This document shows, piece after piece, positions 7,240 to 20,101 of a stretch of 53,996 nt of DNA. The notes beneath the pieces are model-generated. The model was not told where the DNA came from and ran no database searches. It worked only from the letters and a program-made list of their open reading frames with translations. This DNA comes from Rubrivivax sp. (lineage in GTDB: Bacteria > Pseudomonadota > Gammaproteobacteria > Burkholderiales > Burkholderiaceae_C), in the NCBI GenBank assembly GCA_004210455.1, contig SEFA01000043.1, positions 1-53,996 of the forward strand, written 5' to 3'. Positions within the stretch are counted from its first letter, which is position 1, and every line of letters starts with the position of its first letter. A program made the translations under genes and the position numbers.

Positions 7240-8415
7240 ATGCTCGCCCTCACCTACCACGGCGCCAAGGATGTCCGCGTGGACACCGTTCCCGATCCGG
7301 TGCTCGCCGCCGCCGACGATCTGCTCCTGCGTGTCACCGCGACGGCGATCTGCGGGTCCGATCTCCACATCTACCGAGGCAAGATCCCCGACATGAAGTC
7401 CGGGGATATCCTGGGCCATGAATTCATGGGCATCGTGGAGGAGGTCGGCCGCGGCGTCACCCACATCAAGCCGGGCGACCGCGTCGTCGTGCCGTTCACC
7501 ATTTCCTGCGGCGACTGCTTCTTCTGCGGCCGTCAGCTGTTCGCCGCCTGTGAGACCACCAACCCGGGTCGCGGCGCCATCCTGAACAAGAAGGACATCC
7601 GCGCTGGCGCCGGCCTGTTCGGCTACAGCCATCTATACGGCGGCTACGCGGGCGGACAGGCGCAGTACGTCCGCGTGCCCAAGGCCAACGTCGGCCCGCT
7701 GGTGATCCCCGATACCCGTCTGAGTGACGAGCAGGTCCTCTTCCTCTCGGACATCCTGCCGACCGGCTACCAGGCGGCGCTCAACGCGCAGGTCACGGCG
7801 GGATCCAGCGTCGCCATCTTCGGCGCCGGTCCGGTGGGGATGATGGCGGCGGCCAGCGCGCGCCTGCTCGGCGCCGAGCGCATCTTCATGGTGGACCACC
7901 ACCCGTATCGGCTCGCCTTCGCGAAGGAGACCTACGGCGTGCTGCCGATCGACTTCGACCAGGTCGACGATCCGGCGCAGCTGATCATCGAGCAGACCGA
8001 CCATCGCGGTGTCGACGCGTCGATCGACGCGGTCGGATTCGAGGCCAAGGGAAGCACGGTGGAAACGGTGCTGTCCACGCTGAAGCTCGAAGGCTCCAGC
8101 GGCACCTCGCTGCGATGGGCCATCGCGGCCACGCGCCGAGGCGGTGTCGTCAGCGTCCCCGGCGTGTACGCAGGGTTCATCCACGGCTTCCTGTTCGGCG
8201 ACGCGTTCGAGAAGGGCCTGAGTTTCGCCAGCGGCCAGACGCACGCCCAGCGATTCATGCCAGAGCTGCTGAAGCACATCGAAAACGGCGCGCTGCGTCC
8301 CGAGGTCATCATCAGCCACCGGCTTCCGCTCACCGACGCTGTGCGGGGCTATGAGGTCTTCAACAAAAAGGAAGAGGACTGCCGCAAGGTGGTGCTCACG
8401 CCCTTCGCCGATTGA
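7240..8415 (+). CDS. Zinc-dependent alcohol/formaldehyde dehydrogenase
   Basis: A 391-aa medium-chain dehydrogenase of the glutathione-independent formaldehyde dehydrogenase-like branch. Catalytic zinc ligands are C38 (AICGSDLH), H60 and E61 (GHEFMG). The structural zinc cluster is C90, C93, C96 and C104. The Rossmann motif [10 protein letters not shown] precedes MVDHHPYRL, whose Asp after the second strand suggests NAD rather than NADP. GGAAGG lies seven bases before the ATG at 7240. The 224 bases upstream hold no gene except the DUF421 remnant, so this gene may have its own promoter. With the SDR and hydrolase it suggests aldehyde and stress metabolism; the substrate is not visible in the sequence. 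Confidence 0.93.
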   Translation: MLALTYHGAKDVRVDTVPDPVLAAADDLLLRVTATAICGSDLHIYRGKIPDMKSGDILGHEFMGIVEEVGRGVTHIKPGDRVVVPFTISCGDCFFCGRQLFAACETTNPGRGAILNKKDIRAGAGLFGYSHLYGGYAGGQAQYVRVPKANVGPLVIPDTRLSDEQVLFLSDILPTGYQAALNAQVTAGSSVAIFGAGPVGMMAAASARLLGAERIFMVDHHPYRLAFAKETYGVLPIDFDQVDDPAQLIIEQTDHRGVDASIDAVGFEAKGSTVETVLSTLKLEGSSGTSLRWAIAATRRGGVVSVPGVYAGFIHGFLFGDAFEKGLSFASGQTHAQRFMPELLKHIENGALRPEVIISHRLPLTDAVRGYEVFNKKEEDCRKVVLTPFAD

Positions 8416-8484
8416 TGCACATGCGGACGACGGGCCGAAGCCATTGGGGCTGACAGCACACGATCCAGTCCGTGCTGGCCAACC

Positions 8485-10701
8485 TCACGCCAGCTGAGCC
8501 GCTCGCGAAGCAGCATCGGAAGACGGCCGAGCCAGGGAGCGGGAAAAAGGGCTGAAGGTGTCGCTGGCGCCCTGATCCTCGTCGACCGCGATGACCTGCT
8601 CGGCCGCTCGCAGGTAGGTCAGCGCGGCCTCAGGGTCGCGAGCACCTCGCGCGACTTCCTCCAGCGATCCGGAACGGCGGAGCGCCTTGTTGAGCGCAGG
8701 CACTTCATCGCCCAGCGCCCGCGCCGCTTCGAGCGCGCTCATCAGGTCCAGCAGGCCGCCGCGCTTCGGCCGCGAAACGTCGGGGCAGAGCCGGCGTACC
8801 AGTTCCGGCTGCGTGCGCAGCGCATCGGCCAGCGCGATGGATTCCTTATCCCGCAACGGCGCGAGATGTCCGGTGCCGTGCAGGAGCATCGGCGCCATCA
8901 CGCGCAGGAAGCGCGACGGCAGATTGGCGTAGAGATCGTGCAGCAGCGTTGCGGCCTCGTGCAGCTGAAGGCGGATCGCCGCGCGCGCCACCGGGCGCAT
9001 CGCCGGATCCTTCTCCATCTGGTAACGCCACACGCAGGCGGCGGCGAGGTACAGCGCGGCGAGCACATCGCCCAGTCGCGCCGACAACAGCTCCATGCGC
9101 TTGAGCTTGCCTCCGAGGAGTCCCATGGCCAAGTCGGCCGTGAGCGCATATCGGGCGGACAGCGACGCGATGAGTTTCGCCTCGGCGCGCAGGTCGTCCG
9201 GCACCTGTCCGACGACCGGCGCGTGCGCCAGGCTGCGCCAGAGGTTGCGCATCACATGACCGACGTGGCCGGAGAGCGCGCGGCCCAGTCGTTCCGGGTC
9301 ATTGGCCTGCACCGCCGTCATCTCCTCCAGCACGAATGGATGGCAGCGCGTCGCGCCCTGCCCGAAGATGATCAACGCGCGCGACAGCAGATTCGCGCCT
9401 TCCACCGTGATGGCGATCGGCGCATGGCGGTAGGCCACGCCGAGCAGGTTGCGCGGGCCGGAGATGATCCCCTTGCCGCCCAGCACGTCCATGCCCTCAT
9501 TGACCGCGCGACGGCCCGCTTCGGTGAGCTGCACCTTGAGGATCGCGCTGGCAACGCTGGGCTGTTCGCCGGCGTCCAGCGCGGCTGCGGTATAGCGCCG
9601 CGCGGCATCGGTCGCGTAGAGCCGCGCCGCCATCTGCGCGGTGATGCCCGCGATGGCGTGGAATCGTCCGATGGGCAGGCCGAACTGCTCGCGCACCTGG
9701 CCGTAGCCGTTGACCACGAACAGCGCCGTCTGCTGCATCGCCGCGCCCAGCGCGGGCAGCGAGATCGCGCGGCCCGCCGCCAGGCATTCCATCAGCATGC
9801 GCCAACCCTGCCCCACCCGCTCCTCGCCGCCGATCACCCAGTCCATCGGCACGAAGACGTCTTGGCCGCGGATCGGTCCGTTCATGAACGCCGAGTCCAT
9901 CGGATGGTGGCGGTGCCCGATCTCCATGCCGGGCGTGGGCACGGGCAGCAGCGCGCAGGTGATGCCGAGCTCCTGCTCGCCCTCCCGTCGCGTGGGATCG
10001 ATCGCCTGGAAGGCAAGCCCCACCACGCTGGCCACCGGCGCCAGCGTGATGTAGCGCTTGTCGAATCGAACGCTGAAGCCGCGCACGGTCTTGCCGTCGA
10101 TGACGCGCTCGGTGAGCACGCCACGATCGGGAATGGAGGCGGCGTCCGATCCCGCATGCGGCGACGTCAGGCCGAAGCAAGGCAGCTCGCGGCCGTCGGC
10201 CAGCCGCGGCAGGTAATGCTGTTGCTGTGCCGGCGTGCCGTAGCGCAGCAGCAGCTCGGCGGGGCCGAGGGAATTGGGCACCATCACCGTCACCGCGCAG
10301 GCGGTGTTGACGGTGGCGATGCGGGTCACGACCTCGGCGTGCGCGTAATGACCGAAACCCAGGCCCCCGTACTCCTTGGGAATGATCATCCCGAAGAAGC
10401 GGTGCTCCCGCAGGTAGGCCCATACGTCGCGCGGCAGGTCGCCGGCCTCGTCGATGGCGTGGTCGTCGAGCATGCCGATGAGCGTGGTCACCTCGTTGTC
10501 GAGGAAGCGACGCTCTTCGTCGGTGAGGCGATTCGGACCCTGCGCGATCAGCGCGTCGAAGTCGGGCCGGCCGGCGAAGAGCTGGCCTTCGAAACCGACG
10601 GTGCCGGCTTCGAGCGCCGCGCGTTCGGTATCGCCCATCGCGGGCAGGGCCTTGGAGAATGGCGTCATCGCGAGACGCCCGAGCAGTCGGTGGAATCCCA
10701 T
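8485..10701 (-). CDS. fadE: FadE-type acyl-CoA dehydrogenase
   Basis: A 738-aa enzyme of the FadE class, which introduces the trans-2 double bond in the first step of fatty acid beta-oxidation using FAD. The N-terminal LPAMGDTERAALEAGTVGFEGQLF matches the FadE start, the dehydrogenase core follows (FFGMIIPKEYGGLGFG, CFGLTSPHAGSDAAS, GKGIISGPRNLLGVAYRH), and the C-terminal 250 residues form the extra DUF1974 domain found in FadE. It is shorter than E. coli FadE (about 814 aa) because the N-terminal membrane segments are missing, as in many betaproteobacterial members. It is divergent from the EAL-domain gene across about 200 bases, in which no operator could be picked out. Confidence 0.93.
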   Translation of the reverse strand: MGFHRLLGRLAMTPFSKALPAMGDTERAALEAGTVGFEGQLFAGRPDFDALIAQGPNRLTDEERRFLDNEVTTLIGMLDDHAIDEAGDLPRDVWAYLREHRFFGMIIPKEYGGLGFGHYAHAEVVTRIATVNTACAVTVMVPNSLGPAELLLRYGTPAQQQHYLPRLADGRELPCFGLTSPHAGSDAASIPDRGVLTERVIDGKTVRGFSVRFDKRYITLAPVASVVGLAFQAIDPTRREGEQELGITCALLPVPTPGMEIGHRHHPMDSAFMNGPIRGQDVFVPMDWVIGGEERVGQGWRMLMECLAAGRAISLPALGAAMQQTALFVVNGYGQVREQFGLPIGRFHAIAGITAQMAARLYATDAARRYTAAALDAGEQPSVASAILKVQLTEAGRRAVNEGMDVLGGKGIISGPRNLLGVAYRHAPIAITVEGANLLSRALIIFGQGATRCHPFVLEEMTAVQANDPERLGRALSGHVGHVMRNLWRSLAHAPVVGQVPDDLRAEAKLIASLSARYALTADLAMGLLGGKLKRMELLSARLGDVLAALYLAAACVWRYQMEKDPAMRPVARAAIRLQLHEAATLLHDLYANLPSRFLRVMAPMLLHGTGHLAPLRDKESIALADALRTQPELVRRLCPDVSRPKRGGLLDLMSALEAARALGDEVPALNKALRRSGSLEEVARGARDPEAALTYLRAAEQVIAVDEDQGASDTFSPFSRSLARPSSDAASRAAQLA

Positions 10702-10900
10702 GCTGCTAGCCTAGGTCAGAGCGCAGCTCGACGGCGTCGGCCCGGGTCGCACGACCGCGTAGGACACAAGGAAGCCCGCGCCCACGGGCAACGCGGGGTT
10801 GTAGGGCGATTGCGGACAAGCCCTTGAGTGCGCGTCCTCTCCCGGAAAACCCTGATCCCTCCGATGATGCAGGCATGAAAGCTGCCAATCCATCGTCGCG

Positions 10901-12133
10901 ATGAACCCCATCCTCGAAGGGTCGGCGACCTGCGAACTCGCCACGGCGTTCCAACCGGTCTTCAGCCTGACCCATGGCCGTCTGGTCGGGCATGAGGCGC
11001 TGCTTCGGGCCCGCGACAGCGAGGGTCGACCCATCGCGCCCAACCTGCTCTTCGACGGCTTGCCGACGCACCAGGCCCGCGCGGACCTCGACGTGCGCGC
11101 CGTCCGGCAGCACCTCCGGGCTTACGTGGCCATGGGCAAGCACGACGCGCCGGAGTGGCTGCTGCTGAATCTCCATCCGGCGACCCTGCTGGAATCCACC
11201 GGCGCGCTGCATGAGATCGAGCGCGCGATCGACACCAGCGGCATCCGTCCGTCGCGCGTCGTGATCGAGGTCCTGGAATCCCCGCTCTTCGAGGACGAGC
11301 GCGTCTATCCCGCACTGCAGCGGCTGCGCGCCAAGGGCTGCCTGATCGCCCTCGACGATTTCGGCGCCGGCCATTCGAACTTCGAGCGTGTCTTCGACCT
11401 CGCCCCGCACCTGGTCAAGCTGGACCGGCGCGTCCTCATGCGGGCGAAGCGGGACCCGAAGGCGCTGCGCATCCTCCAGCGCATGGTGTCGCTGCTCCAG
11501 GAGTGCGGTGCGCTGGTCCTCGTGGAAGGCATCGAAACGCTGCAGGGCGCCCACATCGCCCTCACCTGCGACGCCGACTTCGTCCAGGGGTACTACTTCG
11601 GCCGACCCCAGGTGGCGACGCTCGCCCCGGAGGACGGGAGCGCGGCGCTGGACGCCGCGTGGAGCAGCTTCGACGAGGCGCAGTCCCGCAAGGACGACCG
11701 CTGGCGCGAGTCCATGGCCCTGCACTGCGACCGCCTCCGCCTGGCCAGCATCGCCCTGGCCGCGGGACGGCCGATGGACGAGGCCTGCGCGGACTTCCTG
11801 TCTGCGCCCAACGCGACCATGTGCTACCTGCTCGACGACCAGGGGCGGCAACTGGCCGACATCGCGTTCCGGGACGACGCGGCCCGGGCAAAGCTGCAAC
11901 GGGCCGAGCAGTTCGAGCCGCTGCACAACTGCGCCGGCGCCCGCTGGTCGCGGCGCCAGTACTTCCGCCGCGCGGTGACCTTCCCCGGGTCGGTCCAGCT
12001 CACCCGGCCGTACCTCACGCTGCAGGGCGGCTGGATGTGCCTGACCGGCTCCATCGCCTTCGAACTCGAAGGCCGCACGGCCATCCTGTGCGGCGACCTC
12101 CGGGTCCACGTTCCCGCAGAAGACACGCCATGA
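10901..12133 (+). CDS. EAL-domain cyclic-di-GMP phosphodiesterase
   Basis: The 410-aa protein has an EAL domain (residues 15-240) that should hydrolyse c-di-GMP. Catalytic and metal-binding residues are all present: E32 and R36 in EALLR, N90, E123 in VIEVLE, D152 and D153 in LDDFGAG, K173, E209 in VEGIET and Q229 in VQGYYFGRP. The C-terminal 150 residues (TMCYLLDDQGRQLADI, SRRQYFRRAV, YLTLQGGWMCLTGSI) resemble a small PAS/Cache-like sensory domain found after EAL domains in similar soluble proteins. No membrane helix is seen. The start has a weak Shine-Dalgarno sequence; a nine-codon ORF at 10875-10904 ends in an ATGA overlap with it. The end overlaps the GAF gene by ATGA, so the pair forms one signalling unit. 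Confidence 0.9.
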   Translation: MNPILEGSATCELATAFQPVFSLTHGRLVGHEALLRARDSEGRPIAPNLLFDGLPTHQARADLDVRAVRQHLRAYVAMGKHDAPEWLLLNLHPATLLESTGALHEIERAIDTSGIRPSRVVIEVLESPLFEDERVYPALQRLRAKGCLIALDDFGAGHSNFERVFDLAPHLVKLDRRVLMRAKRDPKALRILQRMVSLLQECGALVLVEGIETLQGAHIALTCDADFVQGYYFGRPQVATLAPEDGSAALDAAWSSFDEAQSRKDDRWRESMALHCDRLRLASIALAAGRPMDEACADFLSAPNATMCYLLDDQGRQLADIAFRDDAARAKLQRAEQFEPLHNCAGARWSRRQYFRRAVTFPGSVQLTRPYLTLQGGWMCLTGSIAFELEGRTAILCGDLRVHVPAEDTP

Positions 12134-12648
12134 TCTGCGCGCCCTACCCCGAGGACGAGGCCTGGCGGCTGAGCACACTCGCCCGATTCGGGCTGCTCTC
12201 CGACTCGCACGATCCCTTCCTCGACGCGCTCGCGATCACCGTGGCGAGGGCCTTCCAGGCGCCGATCAGCGCGGTCTCCTTCATCGACCGAGAGCGCCAG
12301 TTCTTCAAGGCGATCACCGGGCTGGCCGTGCGCGAGACCGCGCGCAGCTGCTCGTTCTGCGCCCATGTGCTGTGGTGGCCGGAACCGATGGTGGTGCTCG
12401 ACGCGCGCGAAGATGAACGCTTCGCCGGCAATCCGCTGGTGGTGGACACGCCCCACATCCGGTTCTACGCCGGCGCACCGATCTACCTGCGCGGCGTGTG
12501 CCTCGGCTCGTTATGCGTCATCGACCATCGGCCGCGCGCCGATTTCGACGATGCCCAGGTGCGCATGCTCAAAGGCGCCGCGACCGCGGTGGAGGAGCGG
12601 CTCATCCAGATGGCGGCCGCCCACGTCCCGGCGACCGGCATGTCCTGA
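12130..12648 (+). CDS. GAF-domain protein, single domain
   Basis: A 172-aa protein consisting of one GAF domain. The start DEAWRLSTLARFGLLS resembles the helix that precedes GAF domains in histidine kinases and diguanylate cyclases; VSFIDRERQFFKAITGL, ARSCSFCAHVLW and FYAGAPIYLRGVCLGSLCVID are characteristic strands. The CSFC pair could bind a ligand or metal, or sense redox state. It has no output domain. Because its ATG overlaps the stop of the EAL gene, it is probably the stand-alone sensor partner of that phosphodiesterase. The ligand is unknown. Confidence 0.85.
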   Translation: MICAPYPEDEAWRLSTLARFGLLSDSHDPFLDALAITVARAFQAPISAVSFIDRERQFFKAITGLAVRETARSCSFCAHVLWWPEPMVVLDAREDERFAGNPLVVDTPHIRFYAGAPIYLRGVCLGSLCVIDHRPRADFDDAQVRMLKGAATAVEERLIQMAAAHVPATGMS

Positions 12649-12747
12649 CCCCGGCCGCGCATCGAGGGATACCCCCGAACGACAACCACGAGGATTCGCC
12701 TGCCTGCGGTGATAACGTCCGCGCCACGAAAAGATCGGGAGGGATCG

Positions 12748-13356
12748 ATGGCGATGGCGATGGCGATGGACCTGCGGGGATGGATGGGAACGATGACGCT
12801 GGTCGCAACGGGCCTGTTGTCTGGATGCGGCAGCATGGACAACCGGTCCGGTGTACACCGGCTGACCGCCGCCACCCTGGACGGCAAGGACAAGGGTGTG
12901 CTGATCCTGTCCGCCGGCGCGCCCACCCAGTGCATCACGATGGGGACCTTCCTGAAGGTGGTTGACGCGAAAACCGGCAGCCAGCCGGACTCGGCCAACC
13001 TCATCGGTGTGGACGTCTACATCTACAAGAGCGACTTCCCCGGCCACCACGGCACGATCAATGCGGTCCCGCTGCCGCCGGGCCGGTATGAGATCCGGCC
13101 GTTCGTGGCGAATCCCTACTACTCCCCGATCATCATTCCGAACTACGTGGTCGAGATCGCTGCTGGCGAGCTGATCTACGGCGGCGAAGTCTTCATGCCG
13201 CGAGCCTGCGCGATGGACACGCTGTTCACCATCCACGACGAGTTCACTCGCGATACGGAGCTGGCCATCAGCAAGAACCCCGCGCTAGCCGGCCGGCCGA
13301 TCGAGAAACGGCTGCTGCAGAAGGGTCGCGTCATCCGCTTCGATGGCAAGGAGTGA
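12748..13356 (+). CDS. Putative lipoprotein
   Basis: A 202-aa protein with an N-terminal hydrophobic segment ending in the lipobox-like LLSGC (Cys about residue 29), so it is probably exported and lipid-anchored. The rest shows alternating strands (VYIYKSDFPGHHGTI, AVPLPPGRYEIRPFV) that resemble the beta-sandwich of small periplasmic proteins; no named family was recognised. GGGAGGG lies before the ATG at 12748, which opens with an unusual Met-Ala run (MAMAMAM) caused by a GCGATG-type repeat. The GTG of the next gene overlaps its stop codon, so the two are coupled. Confidence 0.75.
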   Translation: MAMAMAMDLRGWMGTMTLVATGLLSGCGSMDNRSGVHRLTAATLDGKDKGVLILSAGAPTQCITMGTFLKVVDAKTGSQPDSANLIGVDVYIYKSDFPGHHGTINAVPLPPGRYEIRPFVANPYYSPIIIPNYVVEIAAGELIYGGEVFMPRACAMDTLFTIHDEFTRDTELAISKNPALAGRPIEKRLLQKGRVIRFDGKE

Positions 13357-13799
13357 GTCCATTGACGACGCTCAAGGATCTCGATCGCTGCACCTACTTC
13401 CCCGTCGACTGCGAGGCCCTGCTCGCGGTAGGTTGGCTGGGCGTGGATGCCGACTATCCGCTCGGAGAGGTTCACGCCGACTTCTTTGAGAAGCTGAAAG
13501 CGCTTTGCGCAGAACCTTGGCAGCCCGTGGCTGCGGCCGGTTTTCATCAATGCGAACTGTGCCAGTTCGAAGGCCCCCGGTTCTCGAGCAACCTTTTCGT
13601 CCCATTCGGCGGCTGCATCTACGTGGCGCCTATCGGCATCGTTCACTACATCGCCGCGCACAGGTACCTGCCGCCGAAAGTATTCATCGATGGCGTACTC
13701 GCCTGCCCGCCAATGCGAAGCATGCAATACCACAAGGCGCTGCTCGTCAATGGGGGACGCAGCTTGCTGAACGGTCGCCAGAATGGATTGACCGCGTAG
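13353..13799 (+). CDS. Hypothetical protein with CPPMRSMQY motif
   Basis: A 148-aa soluble protein with no signal peptide or membrane helix. Notable segments are YFPVDCEALLAVGWL, CELCQFEG (a CxxC pair) and a conserved-looking C-terminus with YIAAHRYLPP and CPPMRSMQYHKALL. Homologous proteins carrying YIxxHxYxPPxxF and CPPMxSxxY are common small hypothetical proteins, recently given a DUF name (DUF7919, from memory, not verified). The start is either the GTG at 13353 overlapping the lipoprotein stop, or the TTG at 13362. No role can be inferred; co-expression with the lipoprotein is likely from the overlap. Confidence 0.7.
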   Translation: MSPLTTLKDLDRCTYFPVDCEALLAVGWLGVDADYPLGEVHADFFEKLKALCAEPWQPVAAAGFHQCELCQFEGPRFSSNLFVPFGGCIYVAPIGIVHYIAAHRYLPPKVFIDGVLACPPMRSMQYHKALLVNGGRSLLNGRQNGLTA

Positions 13800-13917
13800 G
13801 CTACGAGTCAGACAGACCCGTAGCGAGCAAAGAAACTCAACTTTTCGCCACACGGAAACGGTACGCTGCGGTCCGCAGGCCAACCAATCCGCGAGCGTCC
13901 ACTCCCGCCTCAATCCC

Positions 13918-15327
13918 ATGAATGACGACGACAGTTCCTCGGATTCACCGCAACCGATCCTGGCCGCGTTTCGAAGTTTCCTCGCCCGTTATGACGCCAG
14001 CTCCATGGACGACGAATGGAAGCGAATCAACGGTGTATTCAGGACCTTCTGGATTCAACGCATCGTGGGCGGTGGACAAGGGCCACTCACCTCATCGGAC
14101 GTTGAACCCATCATCCGCCTGCTCGACAGCAAGGGTAGGGGCAACACCAAGGGTAGCCAGTCCGTCGGTCAAACTCATGTCGCCCAAGGAGCCTGGGAGA
14201 AACTCCTCAACATCCTGCGCACCACGCTGCCGCTTCAGATGCTGCTGAACGATGCGATGCACGAGCGCAAACCATCGCGGCGAGAGTCGCTCATTGATCA
14301 GATCTATAGGGTCAATGAAGGCAGCAAAAACCGACTCACGGGTCCCAAGGGAACAACGGTCAGCGCCCTGTTGGCCGCTAGCAATGCCATGGAGAACCTG
14401 TCGGTACTGTCGCTATCCGACCGGGACAAGATCCTGAAATTCCTGGGCGTTGCAGACTCCCACAACCCGATTCGTTCCCTGCAGACAAGCATGGGGGTGA
14501 AGATCGTCCATTCCAATGAAATCATCTTGGAAACGGCCAAGAAGCTCGGATTGACAGGCTCGGCGCGCACGCTCAGTTGCTTTTTCTATGACGAAGCCGT
14601 GAAACCACGCTGGCGTGGAGGGGCGATCGTTAGCACCGTGCTCCTGCCAAGCGGCCCCATCAGCGTGACCGTGCCGATCGGGGACGAGGAAGAAGAGGAG
14701 GAGGAGGAGGAGGAAGACGGCGAGGACTTGGAAGGTCGTCCGACGCGCGATGGCGTCGTTGACTTGGTTGCTACAGACGGGCACGGCGCGGAATTGCGGG
14801 AATCCATGAGGATTCAGGCGAAGCTAGCGCGAATCGGTGCCACCATGGGGTTCTCGATCTGGCTACCTCCGAAGGACCGCAGTCGCGTGCTTCAGGCCTG
14901 GACGCCAAAGCCTGGTCAGTTGATGGACGCATTGCCTTTGGGCTACGACAAGGCAACCATGGCGACGATCGAGGAAATCGACGTACTTTGGATGCACGAC
15001 CGGACCATCGTTCGGGCATTTGAAGTCGAGGGCACTACCGCCATCTACTCAGGGCTGTTGCGGATGGCTGACCTTGTCGCATTGCAACCCAACATCCTCA
15101 TCAAGCTTCACATCGTCGCCGACCTCCCCCGCAGGGACAAGGTCATGCGGGAGATCCTGCGTCCGGTCTTCTCGCTCCTGTCCGGTCGCAAGCTCCGCGA
15201 TCTCTGCACGTATATCAGCTATGAAGGCGTGCGTCAGATCGATGGCCTTGAGCACCTCCACGCGCTCAGGGACATCATTCTGGAGACGTACGAGGAGCGC
15301 GCGGGGGGCGTCGGCAACTCCCCCTGA
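13918..15327 (+). CDS. PD-(D/E)XK-like nuclease-type protein with acidic tract
   Basis: A 469-aa protein in three parts. The N-terminal half (1-250) is helical with no recognised motif. Residues 256-271 are an almost pure Glu/Asp run. The C-terminal part (about 300-460) looks like a restriction-endonuclease fold: a helix and strand LARIGATMGFSIWLPPKDRS, then EEIDVLW with D355, and RAFEVEGTT with E369 and E371, giving a D...ExE arrangement, followed by a helix with SGLLRMADL and a last strand KLHIVAD. By eye its base composition is less GC-rich than the neighbours and it stands alone, 118 bases after the previous gene and convergent with the next. This suggests horizontal acquisition and a possible role in DNA restriction or defence. 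No methyltransferase or helicase partner is adjacent. Confidence 0.65.
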   Translation: MNDDDSSSDSPQPILAAFRSFLARYDASSMDDEWKRINGVFRTFWIQRIVGGGQGPLTSSDVEPIIRLLDSKGRGNTKGSQSVGQTHVAQGAWEKLLNILRTTLPLQMLLNDAMHERKPSRRESLIDQIYRVNEGSKNRLTGPKGTTVSALLAASNAMENLSVLSLSDRDKILKFLGVADSHNPIRSLQTSMGVKIVHSNEIILETAKKLGLTGSARTLSCFFYDEAVKPRWRGGAIVSTVLLPSGPISVTVPIGDEEEEEEEEEEDGEDLEGRPTRDGVVDLVATDGHGAELRESMRIQAKLARIGATMGFSIWLPPKDRSRVLQAWTPKPGQLMDALPLGYDKATMATIEEIDVLWMHDRTIVRAFEVEGTTAIYSGLLRMADLVALQPNILIKLHIVADLPRRDKVMREILRPVFSLLSGRKLRDLCTYISYEGVRQIDGLEHLHALRDIILETYEERAGGVGNSP

Positions 15328-15373
15328 GTGCTACGTCGGTCTGCACAAGATGCTTGGTGATTCGGCACGCCCG

Positions 15374-15928
15374 CTAGATGCTCTTGCCATGGGCTGCCGA
15401 GTCGACCGTGGCGCCCAGGAAATCCACCCTGTCGCCGCTCGCCGGCGAGCGGAACACCAGCACGATGTCGCGCGCCGTGTCCGGCAGGACCGGCACGATC
15501 AGCGAGGTGGCGCGCGGCGCCCCTGAGGCGATGAAGCTGTTGCTCAGGTTGCCCAGGGCATGCAGCGGTTTCGTCGCCTTCATCGACTTGGGGGACTTCC
15601 GCGTCTTCGCCACCGCCGACATCAGCGTCAGGTCCAGCGCCGCCGGCGGCTGCTCGCCGCGCTTCGGCACGGCGCATTGCGTCAGTCGGAAAAACCCATG
15701 ATCGCCGCTCACGGGCGGACGATCCACCCGGTCCCAGCGCTCGTCGAAGTAACGGCACTCCACCAGCGTCGTCTCCACGCCGCCGTCACGGACCGTCCGC
15801 AGGGCCCAGGGGACCACGTAGAACTGCGTCAAGCCCGGCGTCGCGGCGACTGCGGCGCGCATCCCTTGGGTGGCGTTGGCGACGTTCGTCGCCTTCCCTG
15901 TCTCGCCGCTCGTTGTGAATCCAGTCAT
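15374..15928 (-). CDS. Unknown protein, paralogue of the gene at 15944-16477
   Basis: A 184-aa protein that aligns by eye along nearly its whole length with its upstream neighbour. Shared blocks are FYVVPWAL, a C-x-YFDE-x-x-x-x-VD segment, FFRLTQ, SAVAKT, NSFIA, ATSLIVPV and IVLVFRSPASGD. It has no signal peptide, membrane helix or known catalytic motif. Compared with the neighbour it carries a Lys-rich insert (KTRKSPKSMKATK). The gap to the upstream paralogue is 15 bases, so the two are one operon, itself overlapping the end of the large nSTAND regulator. The regular strand-like blocks suggest a compact beta fold. Function is unknown. Confidence 0.7.
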   Translation of the reverse strand: MTGFTTSGETGKATNVANATQGMRAAVAATPGLTQFYVVPWALRTVRDGGVETTLVECRYFDERWDRVDRPPVSGDHGFFRLTQCAVPKRGEQPPAALDLTLMSAVAKTRKSPKSMKATKPLHALGNLSNSFIASGAPRATSLIVPVLPDTARDIVLVFRSPASGDRVDFLGATVDSAAHGKSI

Positions 15929-15943
15929 GGCACGGATCTCCTG

Positions 15944-16473
15944 TCAGACCCGATGGTCAGACGTGTCGCTGCTGTTCTTGATCTCGGGATCGGACGTGGC
16001 CACCAGCCCGCGGACGTCGCCGGAGGCCGGATAGCGGAACACGAGGATCACCCCGCGCGTGGACGCCGGCGCCACGGGCAGCACGACCGAAGTCGCACCG
16101 TCGCGTTCCGTCGCCAGGAAGCTGTTGTTGAGCTGGCACGAGGTCGTCAGCGTCTTGGCCACTGCGGAGAAGAGACTCACATCCACCGGATCGGGCGGCA
16201 TGGGCAATGCGGGGACCGTGTCCGGTCCGCCTTGCGTGAAGCGGAAGAACGCATTCGGCGAGGCCATCGGCTGCGAGTCGACCATCCTGCCGCTCTCATC
16301 GAAGTAGAGGCACTTCAGGGAGATCGGCTCTCCCCCGCTCTTGGTCAACGCCCAGGGCACGACGTAGTACTGCGCCGGCTGCAGGGGCGGCGCGGGAGGC
16401 AGTTCGGTGGAGGCCGCACTGCGATCGGAATCGGTATCGGCATTGGCGGCAGTGCCGGTGTTGGCAAGCGAAC

Positions 16474-16477
<4 letters not shown>
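15944..16477 (-). CDS. Unknown protein, paralogue of the gene at 15374-15928
   Basis: A 177-aa protein sharing blocks YYVVPWAL, KCLYFDESGRMVD, FFRFTQ, SAVAKT, LNNSFLA, ATSVVLPV and ILVFRYPASGD with the next gene. The first 35 residues are Ala/Thr/Ser/Pro-rich and probably disordered. I place the start at the ATG at 16477 because it overlaps the TGA of the large regulator (ATGA) and AAGGA lies about ten bases upstream; the longer frame above this point lies within the regulator's coding region. Tandem duplication followed by divergence is the simplest explanation for the pair. The coupling to the regulator suggests a shared process, possibly the injection system across the divergent promoter, but nothing in the sequence shows that directly. 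Confidence 0.72.
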
Positions 16478-20010
<3,533 letters not shown>

Positions 20011-20101
20011 CTCTCACCTCCTGCACCGGCCTCTTCGGGCCGTGATGGCGCGGAGTCTAGGAGCGACGGCCTCGCGCGTGTGCATCTCCACCCCGCAAGG
20101 G

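Noticed and set aside
8866-10827. Long plus-strand ORF (653 codons)
   Set aside because: Shadow of fadE; rich in Arg, His and Gln with no domain, as expected from antisense of high-GC coding DNA.
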